The position numbers were made by a program, and so were the translations under genes. From Ficedula albicollis (taxonomy: Eukaryota > Chordata > Aves > Passeriformes > Muscicapidae): 64,000 bases of DNA. The stretch lies in contig NC_021675.1 of assembly GCF_000247815.1 (NCBI RefSeq), positions 64,236,668 through 64,300,667 of the forward strand, read 5' to 3'. Shown here piece by piece: positions 24,386 to 36,228 of this stretch (positions are counted from its first letter, which is position 1; each line of letters begins with the position of its first letter). The notes beneath the pieces were generated by a model. The model was not told where the DNA came from. It saw only the letters and a program-made list of their open reading frames with translations, and ran no database searches.

Positions 24386-27194
24386 CCAAGTGGCCAGCCT
24401 GGATGGTTTGGGGCTCTTACAGACTCTATGAAAGCAGGATGGGAATCATACTGTGTTATACATGATTAAGAGTAATTTCTCTGAACTTCCTGTTATTGTT
24501 CTCAAACAGCATCAGAGAAACCTTAATTACTTGCAACAACAACACTAAGGAAAACCCCCAAAACCACTAGAACAATGCCATGTAGAATACCATGAATTTA
24601 ATGTTAAATTTAGTACCTCCACGAGAAATTCTCTATTGATAGCTCAGAATTTCCCTGCCTGGAAACCACCTGAGCACTGCTTTATTTCTAGACATCTGTC
24701 ACCACAGTTATTATCTAACAACAAGCATAACATGAAAATAATCACTGTGTTTAGGGCAGGAACAATAACTAATTGACTGACATGAAATTGCATCAATATC
24801 ATTATCTCCTGTTGACTTTTTGATAATATGTTGATGAACAGTTTGCATTTTCCAGGGTGGAAAACCCTACTTGTTTCCTAGCAGGAACCCTTCACCAAGA
24901 AATTTTCTTTAATAGCTACCTAATTTTTCAAATTTAAATATAATTCTTTCCAAAAGCTGTTGATATTTCATTATCTTGGTATTATGGGTAGCTTTTTTAT
25001 TCAATTATTGGGGTTTTTTTTTTCAGACTTCAGTCTTCTGCAGAAGGCAGACTAGTAGAGGGTTTTGCTGTCATAGTAGAATAACAGATCGATACCCACA
25101 ACTCAGTTCACAGCCTGTCCAGCCTGATTTTGAACTTCTAGGCTGTTAAAAGGTATTTAAACACTTAAAAGGAAAAAAATAGGTGATTCTTAGGTATCTA
25201 ATTTATGCTGAAACTAATAGGAATTAGACATTTTTCACGGACTTATCAAGAATCATATTGGACTGTAGTAGCAACAGAAGCTACAAAATAAGTCTAAAAT
25301 TCTGCCCTTTTCTGATGTAAGGCAGGCTTTCCTGAAGGAGCCACTTTTATAATGTAAGTTTTTCCCAAATGTTCATTTTTGTGTGTCCAGTCACAATTTT
25401 TGTGTACTCCCATCCTAGCTGAAAAACCTCCTCTTGCAAAGTGTGTTAATGCCTCACACATTACTCTTCTGTGTTTGAGGTTTATGGTCAGATACCATGC
25501 AAATACCTCATGGACCTTAGTAGCTTTCCTACAGCTTCAGGAGTTTCACATAGCCTGGTGCATAATCCTCAGATTTTTTTGCCCTACCAGCCCAATTTTC
25601 AGAAAAAGCCACATTGCTCCTGAGTATCAAATCTTTTTGAGGTCGTAAAAATACCATCTGAGCACTTTTGAAAAAAAAAAAGATTTTGGGAGCATGAGGG
25701 TGTGTGAATATTTTCAAAGTTACAATTTGACTAACCCAGCCTCTGCTTAGATCATCAAACAGGCATGTGTTTGGGACACAGAGGCACTACAGTCCTGGAG
25801 TATCCAGCCCAGAATCCTCATGGTGATGTGAATAATTATCCCTTCATACCGGCCTAGAAATCTTGGACAGAAATAGCAATCACAGCAAGGGTGCTAAGAA
25901 ATAATTTGTACCATACATCTGTTAATGTCCCTTAGCCCAGCTGGAACCTACATGCTTTCCTCCCTGTCTTGGGTTTCTCAGATTGTGTTGATGTGTGTTT
26001 AAGCTGCGGGAACATTCGAGGCAGGGGGGAGACAAGAACGTCCCTGGTATTTTGATTCCAAACTGTGATCTCTCTTATCAGGGTGGGTGAGGAAGAAAAG
26101 TGTCAAGTGTCACTTGGTCTCCTGCTCTCTGCTTGTCTGGCTGACTCAGGGAGGAGCCTCTGAGGCCAAAGCCACCACAAACGTAGGAGACCTGGAAGAG
26201 AACTCAGGGCAGAGCTCTCCAGCAGGTGTCCACGGCACCACCTCACTGATGATACCCAAACTGGTTTTTTGAACAGTGTCAGCCAAAGCGAGACATTTTT
26301 TTTCATATTTTCCATATTTTGCTTCATTTTGGTATTGAGAAGAGCAAGAGAAATCCCTAAGGAGTGTCATTTCAGGACATTAATTGTAAAGATGCAAGAA
26401 GGGGAGAATAGGACACCCCATCTCTTATCTGGCCCTGATTTTGTGAGAAAGCTGATCTCCTGACATCCCTTCCAACCTACAACAAATAATTATCTTGTAA
26501 CAAGAGGAAGCCTGATCTTTCAAGCCTATTTTGCTATTAAAGAAATAGTTTTCTTTTTTGCATGCACAGCATTTTGTTTAGCCTCTCACTTGACGTAGGA
26601 TCACATTGTATTTATGTTTAACATGCTTTCCTCGTTCATTCTTCCCCCTCCTCTCTTTTACTCTAATGCCACAAACTCTTCCCACCCCATACATTTTTAT
26701 TTTACACAAGAATTATGCAATTCATCTGGGATTTGCTCTGGACTGCTTCCAAATACACCCACACAACTGCTCTAAGAGTGATGAGGTTTATCCAAAGATG
26801 GACTTGGCAAGTCTGTGTTTCAAAGGGTTACTGATCCAAAATGCTTCAGGAAGAGACTTCAAGACACGTAAGTAACCCCACAAAGCAATAAAATAAGATT
26901 GTGAACGGTTTCTGTATTTAAATGTTTACAAGAGTTGAAGCTGGTAGCTAAAACATTTTGTCTGAGAGTGGCTGCTTCTCCACTAGTGAACCAATATCCA
27001 TCAGTTTGATGACAGCTAACTGGGTGCTCACAGCCTGTGACTATTCATGGTTTCATGATGTTGAAGACCTGCCAGGATTTTCCTACAGAATAACACAGGA
27101 GTTTGGCTCAAGCGATGGTCAGAGGAATCTTTAACACCCCGTTAACTAATTTTGCTCCATCTGCAGATGCATAAAACAACCTTGGGAGGCCCTG
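24386..27194. other. Gene-free unique sequence
   Basis: No gene is visible. At about 26448-26495, 'gctgatctcctgacatcccttccaacc' resembles the last part of a plus-strand CR1 3' end, but the octamer tail is missing, so it is only a possible relic. The rest is AT-rich unique DNA. Confidence 0.55.
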
Positions 27195-27295
27195 TTGCCC
27201 ACAGACAAGGCTATGAATCTAGAGACCTGGTTTTGATCTTGGCTCCCCTTTGGACTGCTCCACAGCCTTGACTGAGCCTCCTTTCTCCTCCAGCC
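27195..27295 (+). mobile_element. MIR-like relic
   Basis: The core 'gaatctagagacctggttttgatc' followed by 'ttggctcccc' and 'cagccttgactgagcctcc' parallels the MIR core (gagacctgggttc, then the cct-rich tail). It is strongly diverged, the ends are undefined, and the call is by eye. Confidence 0.45.
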
Positions 27296-28194
27296 CTCAA
27301 ACACACCCTCCTAGGAAAGGAGAGTCCACAGCACAGCCCTCCATTGTGGAAACACTCAAAGAGCTACTGATGAGAACTGCAGTGTAATGACCAGGATTCT
27401 GTTTCTGCCAGGGCACTATTTCCAGAACCCACGCCCAAACTTATGAAATTACCTTTTAAATGATGAGAGAAAATAAATCTTTTTATTCTCTCTCTCTCTC
27501 TCTCTTTTTTTCTATTTTTTTTTCCCAGGATGCTCCCTGTATTTGCGTCCCCTGGGTGGCAACAGTGGAAAATGTTGGCAAGGAGAGCAGGCAGTAGACA
27601 AGGTGCTGCTGGCACAAACCTGGGGATTTGCCTGTGTCAGTGATGTAAGGATCCAGTCTCCTTCCAGAGGTGTGGTTTATCAGTGGAGCTCTGCAGTGCC
27701 TCGGACGTCAGGCTGAAGGTCGCCCCTACAGATTCTCTAAGTTTCCTTTCATTCGTCCTGCCAAACAGGAGCTGTGCTTGTGATGCTTTCCCAAACTGAA
27801 GGGCATTGCTCCATGAATGCAAGCAATGTTAAAGCCTGAATAATGCACACAGTCTTCCATTTGCAAATCGCCTCCACCTCTCCCTTTGCCCTCCCCACCA
27901 TGCGGTTTAGCTTTTGGCTCTGCAATAGATACTCTGAATCAATGTTTGCTTTCTGAGAGACTAACACCGAACACTGAAGGTCTGAGTCAAGTCCAGCTGT
28001 GTTACAAGTCCATTGTTGGATTGTTGGCTGTTTTGGGGTTTTTTTCCTGGAGTTTTGTCACAGATGAACTGGATTTCTTGGCAGCACAGACAAGCACCTC
28101 TATTTTGTCATTCGGTGCCCCAAAGACATCCATGTACTAATCATTAATGTACTAATCAATCCAACCAGGAAGCCAAAATCTTTTTAAGAGAAGA

Positions 28195-28372
28195 GCATAT
28201 TGTTCATTGTAAATGTTTGCCCCCGCATATTGTTCATTGTCCATTAGTGCACAAAAGAGAAAGCTCAGAAACAGAAAGATGAAGCACATAAAAAATAGCT
28301 GGATCATGCAGCTTACAGCTCAGAAACAGAAAGATGAAGCACATAAAAACTAGCTGGATCATGCAGCTACTA
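28195..28372. repeat. Two adjacent tandem duplications (30 bp and 55 bp)
   Basis: gcatattgttcattgt recurs at 28195 and 28225 (period 30). Immediately after, the unit gctcagaaacagaaagatg... occurs at 28263-28317 and 28318-28372, with one internal mismatch (aaaaaatag versus aaaaactag). A smaller repeat of atgtactaatca lies just upstream, near 28132-28160. Confidence 0.9.
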
Positions 28373-30419
28373 TCATGAGGTAGATGCAGTTTAACAACAA
28401 CTTGTGGGTACTGTGAAGCACTGTCCTGATCTGAGGTGTATTTCAGTTTTCAGCTCAGTAAAATCCCAGCTTCTGCACAAGGAAAAACTTGTCCTTTTTA
28501 CCAGGCTGTAATAAAATGTTTGTGGTGGTTATGGTGTGAGTCACCATTCGTTTAGCATTAAATGAAGGTCATTTCTCCTAGGACAGACCAGAGCACATCT
28601 CCACACCAAGCTCCCAGAGCTCGAGACTGGTGCCAGGCTGTCTGCAAAGACCCCAGAGGCTGAGTTTGTCTGCTGTGAATGGCTTGATGGCATGGCATGG
28701 GCTGGAAACCACCTCACACCATGCCCTACTCTCCCAGACCAAGGAAGCACTTTGGACATCATGAAAGGAGAAATTCTGCTGTCAGGGTGGCTGTGTCACA
28801 CCTGGTTCCACTGAATCAGAGTCTGTGTGCTTCATCTGTGAAACAGAAAAAATCCACTAACCCTGAGGGGTCGACCTGTATCAGTATGTCCACTGACAGA
28901 ACTGGGGAGTTTCAATTGATAGAAATCTCACGAAGAACAAGGGTTTGCTCTGGCAGCAGAGATGCTGAATGCCACAAGAGTCTTAAAACTCTGTTGTTAT
29001 CAGGACTGTCTCCCTGGTTATCTGAGGGCTGTGATCTCCAAACAAGAAGAGTGAAGAGGAAACCCCTGGTTCAGTTTCACCTGTCTTTGACATAGGCATG
29101 ATGTAGCTGTCTTCACCCTCAGCAATGACTGGACTCACTTTTCCTCTTCTGGTCTCAGAGAGAGACCAGAAATATTCCTACAAGAGATGTCAGGTAAAGT
29201 CAGTTGAGCCACTTCAGAGAAAAAAAATAACTTATTGCTTAACATCTTACTATGTCCAGGATTTTCTTAAATATGATAGAGCTGAGTGATGCAATATAAT
29301 CCTGCCCACATCTCTGGTGATTGTCATTTTTCATAAAACATAAGACAAGAGCATGGTTTCCTCAATACTTCACTTCCAGTTGAAGAAATCAATTAAAATC
29401 CATTATACTAGTCATAAAATGTCAGCTGCTGTGAAATTCACTTTGTTTTCCCTTTAAATGCTTCTTTTGGTAATGTGACCAGAGACCCCATCCTTGGACA
29501 TTTCAGATTTTCTTCCATTTCCTCATTGTACCATTCAAGATTTCTCTAGAACCCTCATGACTAATCAAATTCAAGGATTCCCTCAGCATCCTAATCCCTC
29601 TTCAATCCATGTATATGCTCCTGTACCTTTCTTTCATATATTTCCATGGGATTTTGGAATCTTTTAAACCTCTCTTCTTGCACAGTCCCTTTATCCTTTC
29701 TCTATCCCTCCATCACCCAGCATATCAACTGCAGCAGGACCAAAGCAAAACTGAGGTGGAAGGGAAAGGAAATGCTTTCAGTTGGTGTAAATGAGACAGG
29801 ACATTGGCCTAGGGGCAACTGGGATGTGTTTATTCCATGAAGTGCCATGCAGAAATACCTGAGCTTGCTGGGAACATGCTAGTTCAGGTTACAGAAGCAA
29901 AGTGTACACACATTAGCAGAAATACTGGAATTACTTGGGTGTGGTTTTTGGGGATTATCCTGTTCCACCCAAATAGAGAAGTACTGTGAAGTTTATGTGG
30001 CCAAAAAAAGTGATAATTTCCTTAAACTTTTGAAGTTTTTTTAAAGTTTTTGCTCCTTTTTTTCCCCATTTTTTCATGGAAGTCATTCATTATGAAAGGT
30101 ACATTTTGTACAGATGAAACTTGTGGAGCAGCTATGAAGATGCCACTGCTATTGCTGCCCTCCCTAGAGACTTCAAAGGTAGTGATGGCAGAGTTAGAGC
30201 AGAAGAAATAACAGTGGATAGGCTGAGCTGAGTATTTCTGCTTGTCTGGTCACCAGGAAAAGTGTCTGGCATAATTAAACAGGGGGGATATCAGGAAAAA
30301 TAACTTGCTGCTTCAAGTAGGCTTCAAGAATCAGGAGAGCTCATGGTGAGGATTACCACTGTGAGCCACTGGAGCCCACAGGAGAGTCTCCCTCACCCTC
30401 CTCCTGCATCAGCACAGCT

Positions 30420-30539
30420 CACAGCTCCTCCCAATCTACATTCCTACAAAGCACGTAGATCAGAGTGATGCTGTTGGTGCACAGCTCCTCCCAATCTACA
30501 TTCCTACAAAGCACATAGATCAGAGTGACGCTGTTGGTG
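30420..30539. repeat. 60 bp tandem duplication, two copies
   Basis: Units 30420-30479 and 30480-30539 (cacagctcctcccaatc...) differ at two transitions only (cacgtag/cacatag, gatgctg/gacgctg). Confidence 0.95.
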
Positions 30540-33290
30540 CTGGTGTTGATCCACCTGGATCTCTCTGAGAGGTAATCATGTAGCCCCACCTCACCTTTTT
30601 TCATGTTTTGCTCGCTGACCCAGAAGGGAAATTTGATGAAATTTCCACATTCGTTTTGGAAATGGTTGAAGTGGGAGACTTTGCGGTTTGTCCCAGGAAA
30701 TCTGTGGAAGAAATTAAACTACGGTCTCTCAAATGTCAATTTAGCACTTTTATCTCTGTATGATCCTCAATCTTTACTTCAGTTTCCCCTGGACAGAGGA
30801 AATTGCCTCCATAGGTCCTACATAATCACTGCAAACTGAGCTACAATAAATTCATAAAGCAATCACTGGAATGAGCACCTTTATTCTCAGATAACACATT
30901 GGTCTAGGATGCTGCTCAGGAAGCACAGTAGAGCACCAGCTCAGAGGGTTTGTGATTTCCTCCAGCAGCTGAGAGCTCCTCAGTGCCTGCAAGAGAGCTT
31001 GGTGTTGTTCTGCTGGCATGGAGGTCCTGCATTTTCATCTTCAACACAGACAGAACCAAGGGGTACAAATGGATTGGGCCAAGATGGGGAATCTACCTAA
31101 ACAGGATGAGGTTAATTTGGGTGATGAGCCAAGGTGACAAAGGCTGGTGCAGAACAAAAATGCCTGTGAGCTGTGTGGGCTGAGCTGGTACCCCGTGCAG
31201 GGATGCAGAGCATCCACATGTGGCAGATCCTCACCTCCCTGCCACAGCAGTTTGCACTTCACTACCAGCACCAATGTTAAAACTTCCTTTAGACTCCAGA
31301 GAGAACATAAACATGGCTTTCCATGCAGATTAAATACACACGTACTTTTGAAACATTGTCGGTCATTACTAATTCATGGCTGCTGTCCAGCCAGTGGAGA
31401 AAAACATTTCCCCTCCTAGGTTTAACAACAAAACCAAGAAAAAACCCCAACGAGTCAATGACTTAAACTGTACACTAAAACAGCTTAAAACACAAACATT
31501 TCCAGAGTACAATATTTCAAGTAGTCTTGTAACCAGAGGAGCTATTTTTTAACTGGATTCCTACTTTTTACTACTAACAGCCTTGTCTTATTTTCAGAGG
31601 CTCTGCTAGCTGTCAGACATCCTGACTCCACTTAATAAACTCACTTAGAGCAGAACTTTCTTAAGTCACAGTGTAAGTACATAAATTAGTTGTTTCAGCC
31701 TTAGACCAACACACTTCTCTTTCTTCCCTCTCTCCTGAGCACTGAGCTGTGATGAAGAAACTCAAATCTCAAAAGAACCAACAGTTCATTTAAAAATGCT
31801 GCCATAACCCAACGTGCCCAAAATACTGCAGCTCCTGTTGGCTGTGGTTGGAGTTGCAGGGATGCTTACTTGTGGGTACAACTAGGTGAAATTTGGGTCT
31901 TTAAGTCAGGGACCCTAAGGTGAAATTCCACTTTTGAAATGTTTTATGTGCAGCGATATCAGAGAAGGAACTGCAGAGGTGACACCAAATCATAGGCAGG
32001 TTATGTATTAAATGAAGTTTAATGCACCAGGAAGCAGAGAGACACTGGTGTGTCACCAGATAAGCAGGAGCAGGGCATATTTCATTAGTGGGTGGATCTT
32101 AGTCTGGTTCCTTGTGAAAATGAAGCTCAAACAAACCCCACAGTTGTGTCTCCGTCTCTGTCTGATCCTCCCTCCTAGCACCTCCATCCACTGGTCAAAT
32201 TTATTCACATTCAACTGGAAGAAACACATTGCAAAGTAAATAAAACTGAAGGATATGGGCTGCCAAGTGAGAGAGGCATGCCAGAAGTCCTGCTGTCTGA
32301 GAGGAGGGCCACTTAACCTTACAGCGTGTCCAAAAGGGGATGGGATTTTGGCAATGTGGGCACACACCTTCACAGAAAAAAATATAAAAATGCTGCAAAG
32401 CTTCAAAGCACTGGACTTTGCTTATTCCTGCTTGTAACAGATATGTGTTGCTGTTGATGCATAAAAGCCACTCATGACAAGCCTGGAGGGACTCCTAGGG
32501 TTGCCCAAACCCTAGCTCTGCTAGCCCCTCTCCTGAGAGGGGGTGTGCAGCACGGGACCAGTTTGCTCAATTGTCCATTTAGTGGGAGGGATGAAGTGTT
32601 TTTCCTTCTCTCCATGGCAGCTCCTATCTCAGGGCAGAGGCAAAAGGGCCACCCATTCCCAAGTATCCAGGTAGGACCCCTTCAATGCAGGGGGCAAAGC
32701 ACCTTGCACTCGCGGGCGCTGGGAGCAGCATCTGTTCCTGGTCTCTGGTCCCTAGCCCTGCCTGGCTGCCCCTTGGGCAAGCACAGAGCAGTGCCAGGCT
32801 GGTGACAGGCAGGTGATGGCAAAGCTCAGTGCTGCAAACACAGCTTCTCCTGCCAGCTGCTACGTGTTGTACCTGGTGGCAGCTGCTATTTTTATATTGA
32901 AACTCATTTCTTGCTTATAATCTCTGTGTTACATCTTGAGAACCAGATCTAGCCCTCTGGTAATTTGATCTTAATTAAACAATCTAGCTGCCAGTCCAGT
33001 CTCTTTCTGGTAAGCTGTGTATTGCAATGTTTGGTGTTAGTCAAAGACAACAGGCATTTATCAGTCCTGGTGTTGTAAATATAGCTCAATTTCCAAGAGA
33101 TGCTGATAGCAAAGTTTGCCTTGCCCTGCCCTACCTCTCCCCTAAGCTGAGTCATAATAACACACAGGGTTAACCCAACTCCACTGCATGGTGTAATGCT
33201 CAGCAAGATCTGGCAGATAGGAGACCTCACTAATCTTACAAATCTCATCTTTCACACTGAAGCACTTGGCTGGATGCTTTTTCTAATTTT

Positions 33291-33292
<2 letters not shown>

Positions 33293-33322
<30 letters not shown>
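33293..33322. repeat. (TG)15 microsatellite
   Basis: Fifteen perfect TG units. Ordinary dinucleotide repeat, probably polymorphic. Confidence 0.97.
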
Positions 33323-33324
<2 letters not shown>

Positions 33325-35755
33325 TAAGTTATTGTTTAATACAATCTTCTAAGTTACATAATGATTTCTCTCTTCACTTGGTGTCATCTGAGCCGTGCAC
33401 AGGAATGCACACACAGTCTCTGACATCTTTTGAAGTCCTCCAGGGCCACTGAGCAGTTTAGAAAAAGCAGGTGCTACATGTTCTTACACACGTGTGCTTT
33501 CCAAGAGCCAGCTACACCTGTCTTGCACCACGTGCCATAACCTTTCGGAGAGTTTTGAGCAGGTTGTGCCAAATTACAATGAGATTACCAGCAGACAGAG
33601 CTATATTTTTCTCCCTCCTGAAATAACTGGAGTTGCCAAACACAAGTGGTTACGCTCTCAGATGAAAAAGCCACGTTCACTGCAGGAATCAAACTTTCAG
33701 CCATGGGGAGCCCAGGGGTTGTGGTCCACTGCAAAATGCAGCTTTTTGACTCAAGGTAAAAATCTTTGGCTTATGGAAAAAAGATGCCCTTGCAGGCAGG
33801 AGGGAGCAGAGGGGAGGCAGATGCTTCCTCCATTGGGATGGTTCATCCTGAAAAAGGGCTCGTTGTAGTGGTGGCTTGAAGCCCTCTGATGGTTTGTTTC
33901 CCACCACAGGCTAGCCATTTCCCCCAGTCCTAGGTGGGCCATTGCTCAGCCCTTGCTGGGCTCCAGGCAGATGTTCCCCAGGTGGATGCAGATCTGCCAT
34001 GGCAGAGCCTGCCCACGGGGCACAGATCACCAGCACTTGCTCTGGTTTCACCAATCCACCTCTGAATGGGAGCTCCAGAGGATTCCAGCAGCCTCCCTTC
34101 AAAAACATAACAATTCTACCTCACAAACAATTTTACTGAGACAGAGATACAAATTTTGTAGAGGGTCATAAGTGGACTCAGTTCTATCCCAACTATTTTG
34201 TTTTTCCCTTTTTTGCCTCTATTTTTTTTTTTTTCATTATTTGCTGCAGTATTTCCCTACTTTTTTCCCCCACTGGATCTTTTTGCTCCTCCCTTGCTTG
34301 CTTTGTCTCTCACAGCCTCTCCTAGCCCAGTGACATTTGTGTTCAAATGTTCAAACCTACCCTGCTCAAGAGGGCTCAGGAGCAGGGTAAACAAGTTTGC
34401 CTCAGTGTTTAGCATGCAGCTCAATTGTACATTTACAGTAGATATTCTGATTTAATTTGCTTTTAAACAGCCCCTTCAAACAGCTCAGAACTCTGGACAT
34501 TGTTCTTTTAGGTGCATTACAAAACCATAATTAATTAACCGGGCTCCCCTGTGGATTTTCTCAGATTTTACCCAATCTTCCCGCCAATTTTAATGACCTT
34601 CCCAGTTAGGGGCTTTACATCTGTAAATGCTGAGTGCTATTCAGCACTTGGTAAACAAGGGGTATCTGAGCAAAATAGCCAGAGCTTGAAATCAAAGATT
34701 TTCCTTGTTTGTAGTACAAGAGACACTGGCGGTCTGGGTGGCTCTTAGCACCTGCCGTGCTGTTGGATGGCTGAATTTTGGCTCTCTGTCCCATATTAAA
34801 AGAGCTCAAGACTGATCTGTGTTACCCTTCCATAAAGTTGGGATTGTGGGGAAATCTGTGCTGCAGAGCCCTGCCATCCCACCCACTCTTCTCTGCCTTT
34901 TGAAAGCAAGAAGCAGCACTTTGTTCATTGTCCCTGCAAAACTTGCCGAGAGCTCTCCAAAGAGAAAGTCTGCCAAGCAACTTTCAGCTGCTCCCTCTTC
35001 CTGCTGGCTCCAGGCCAACATTTCCTAGCAGGTGTCGTGCACCAGCAGATAAGAAGGAAGAGAAAGGAAGGAAAGAAAGAAAAAATGAGCAACAGGAAAA
35101 GATTTGGTGGTCTATCACATGGGCACAGACCATCTACCACTGCGATCCAAATATCCACATCTCCATCTGGAAAGCAGCATCCAGCTCGTGGCTGCACAGG
35201 AAGGATGAAAATACTGCTTTTGTTCTGATCAAAGTTGGATTTTAGGTGGTTCTTCTTTAGTCAGAAGGGTGGCCCAGTGGGTTGTGTGCATGTCTGGAAT
35301 AAAGCATGTCAGGAGCCAACTGGACTTTTTTGATGGATGTAGTTTGTGGGCATAGGTCTGGCACAGTTGCTTGGACCAAAGTTCGACATGAGCTGCACAA
35401 GAAGTAACTCAGCTAAAGAATCGGGAGAGCAGGGCTAGAGAGTGCTGGCTTCCCTGGAGTGCTTAACCACATAATGGGAATGTAAACAGAAGAGATTATT
35501 TTCTCAGTGATGTCAAAGTTATGTGTCACAACATGGCAAGCAGGTTTTCAATGCATTCTGAAAAGGTACACATTTTCAGAAAGTATGGAATTGAAATAAG
35601 TTCTCTGTCTGGGGAACAGAGGGTGCACAGCCAAAAGAATGCTTTATATTACTAATTAGGGAAGCCAGAGTCTGAAATAAAATTACCTCTCTGAGGTGTA
35701 CAACCTGTTCTCTCCAACATGAATTATGACTGCTTAAGAATAAAGTGAACCAACA

Positions 35756-35814
35756 TCTGGTTTTGAATGTTCTGGTTTTGAATGTTCCAGTTTTGAATGT
35801 TCCAGTTTTAGATG
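35756..35814. repeat. 15 bp repeat, about four copies
   Basis: The unit tctggttttgaatgt appears twice, then as tccagttttgaatgt, then as a partial tccagttttagatg. A small diverging minisatellite without other context. Confidence 0.9.
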
Positions 35815-36024
35815 AATCTACATTTCCTGCATGCTCAGAATCTTTAGTTGCACCTGCATTAGTGCAGGGAGGACAACCAGCCAAACCTCCTGGTCTGCTC
35901 ACAGCCCTTGTGAGCCTTCATCTAAGAGCAGCTGTTCAAAGGGAGCTGAATGCTGAGTAAGACATAACCAGGCACTGCCAGAGGTAAGATCACTAATAAA
36001 AGTAGTTAGGCAACAGTGCTCTGT

Positions 36025-36150
36025 CTGTGCTCTGGCTCTCCATCTGTACAACAAGGATGATGGCATCGCCCTTATCTTGCAGGGTAGTTGTGAAGATGGA
36101 TCATATTAGAGGTGATTTAAAAGGTGCTCAGAGATTGGTGGGTAGAGGAG
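36025..36150 (+). mobile_element. MIR/L2-type 3' tail relic
   Basis: The series 'ctctccatctgtacaacaaggatgatggca', 'cagggtagttgtgaagatgg' and 'aaaggtgctcagagatt' follows the shared MIR/L2 3' tail (catctgtaaaatgggg, agggttgttgtgagga, aaagtgctttgaga). The order and spacing agree well. The element is old and diverged and its 5' end is unclear. Confidence 0.65.
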
Positions 36151-36160
36151 CAATGTAATT

Positions 36161-36228
36161 GCCTCAAAGAGTGAGATTTCCTTGCTGTATTTTTGCCTCA
36201 AAGAGTGAGATTTTCTTGCTGTATTTTT
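36161..36228. repeat. 34 bp tandem duplication, two copies
   Basis: Units 36161-36194 and 36195-36228 (gcctcaaagagtgagattt...) differ by a single C/T. Confidence 0.95.

Larger units (their letters stand above)
27296..36024. other. Gene-free sequence with short repeats
   Basis: A long non-coding stretch. It contains a TC run (about 27486-27505), tandem duplications at 28195-28372 and 30420-30539, a TG microsatellite at 33293-33322, a pyrimidine-rich stretch at 34196-34325, a purine-rich stretch at about 35049-35103 and a 15 bp repeat at 35756-35814. At about 35262-35290, tggcccagtggg fits a tRNA A-box, but no properly spaced B-box follows. No gene is recognised. Confidence 0.55.

Noticed and set aside
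26448..26495. Additional CR1 3' end
   Set aside because: Only a short catcccttccaacc-type match without tail octamers. Kept as a remark, not as a feature.
35262..35420. tRNA-derived SINE suggested by the A-box-like tggcccagtggg
   Set aside because: No B-box at the required spacing, and a gttcgacat word about 120 bp downstream is too far away. Chance A-box matches are common.
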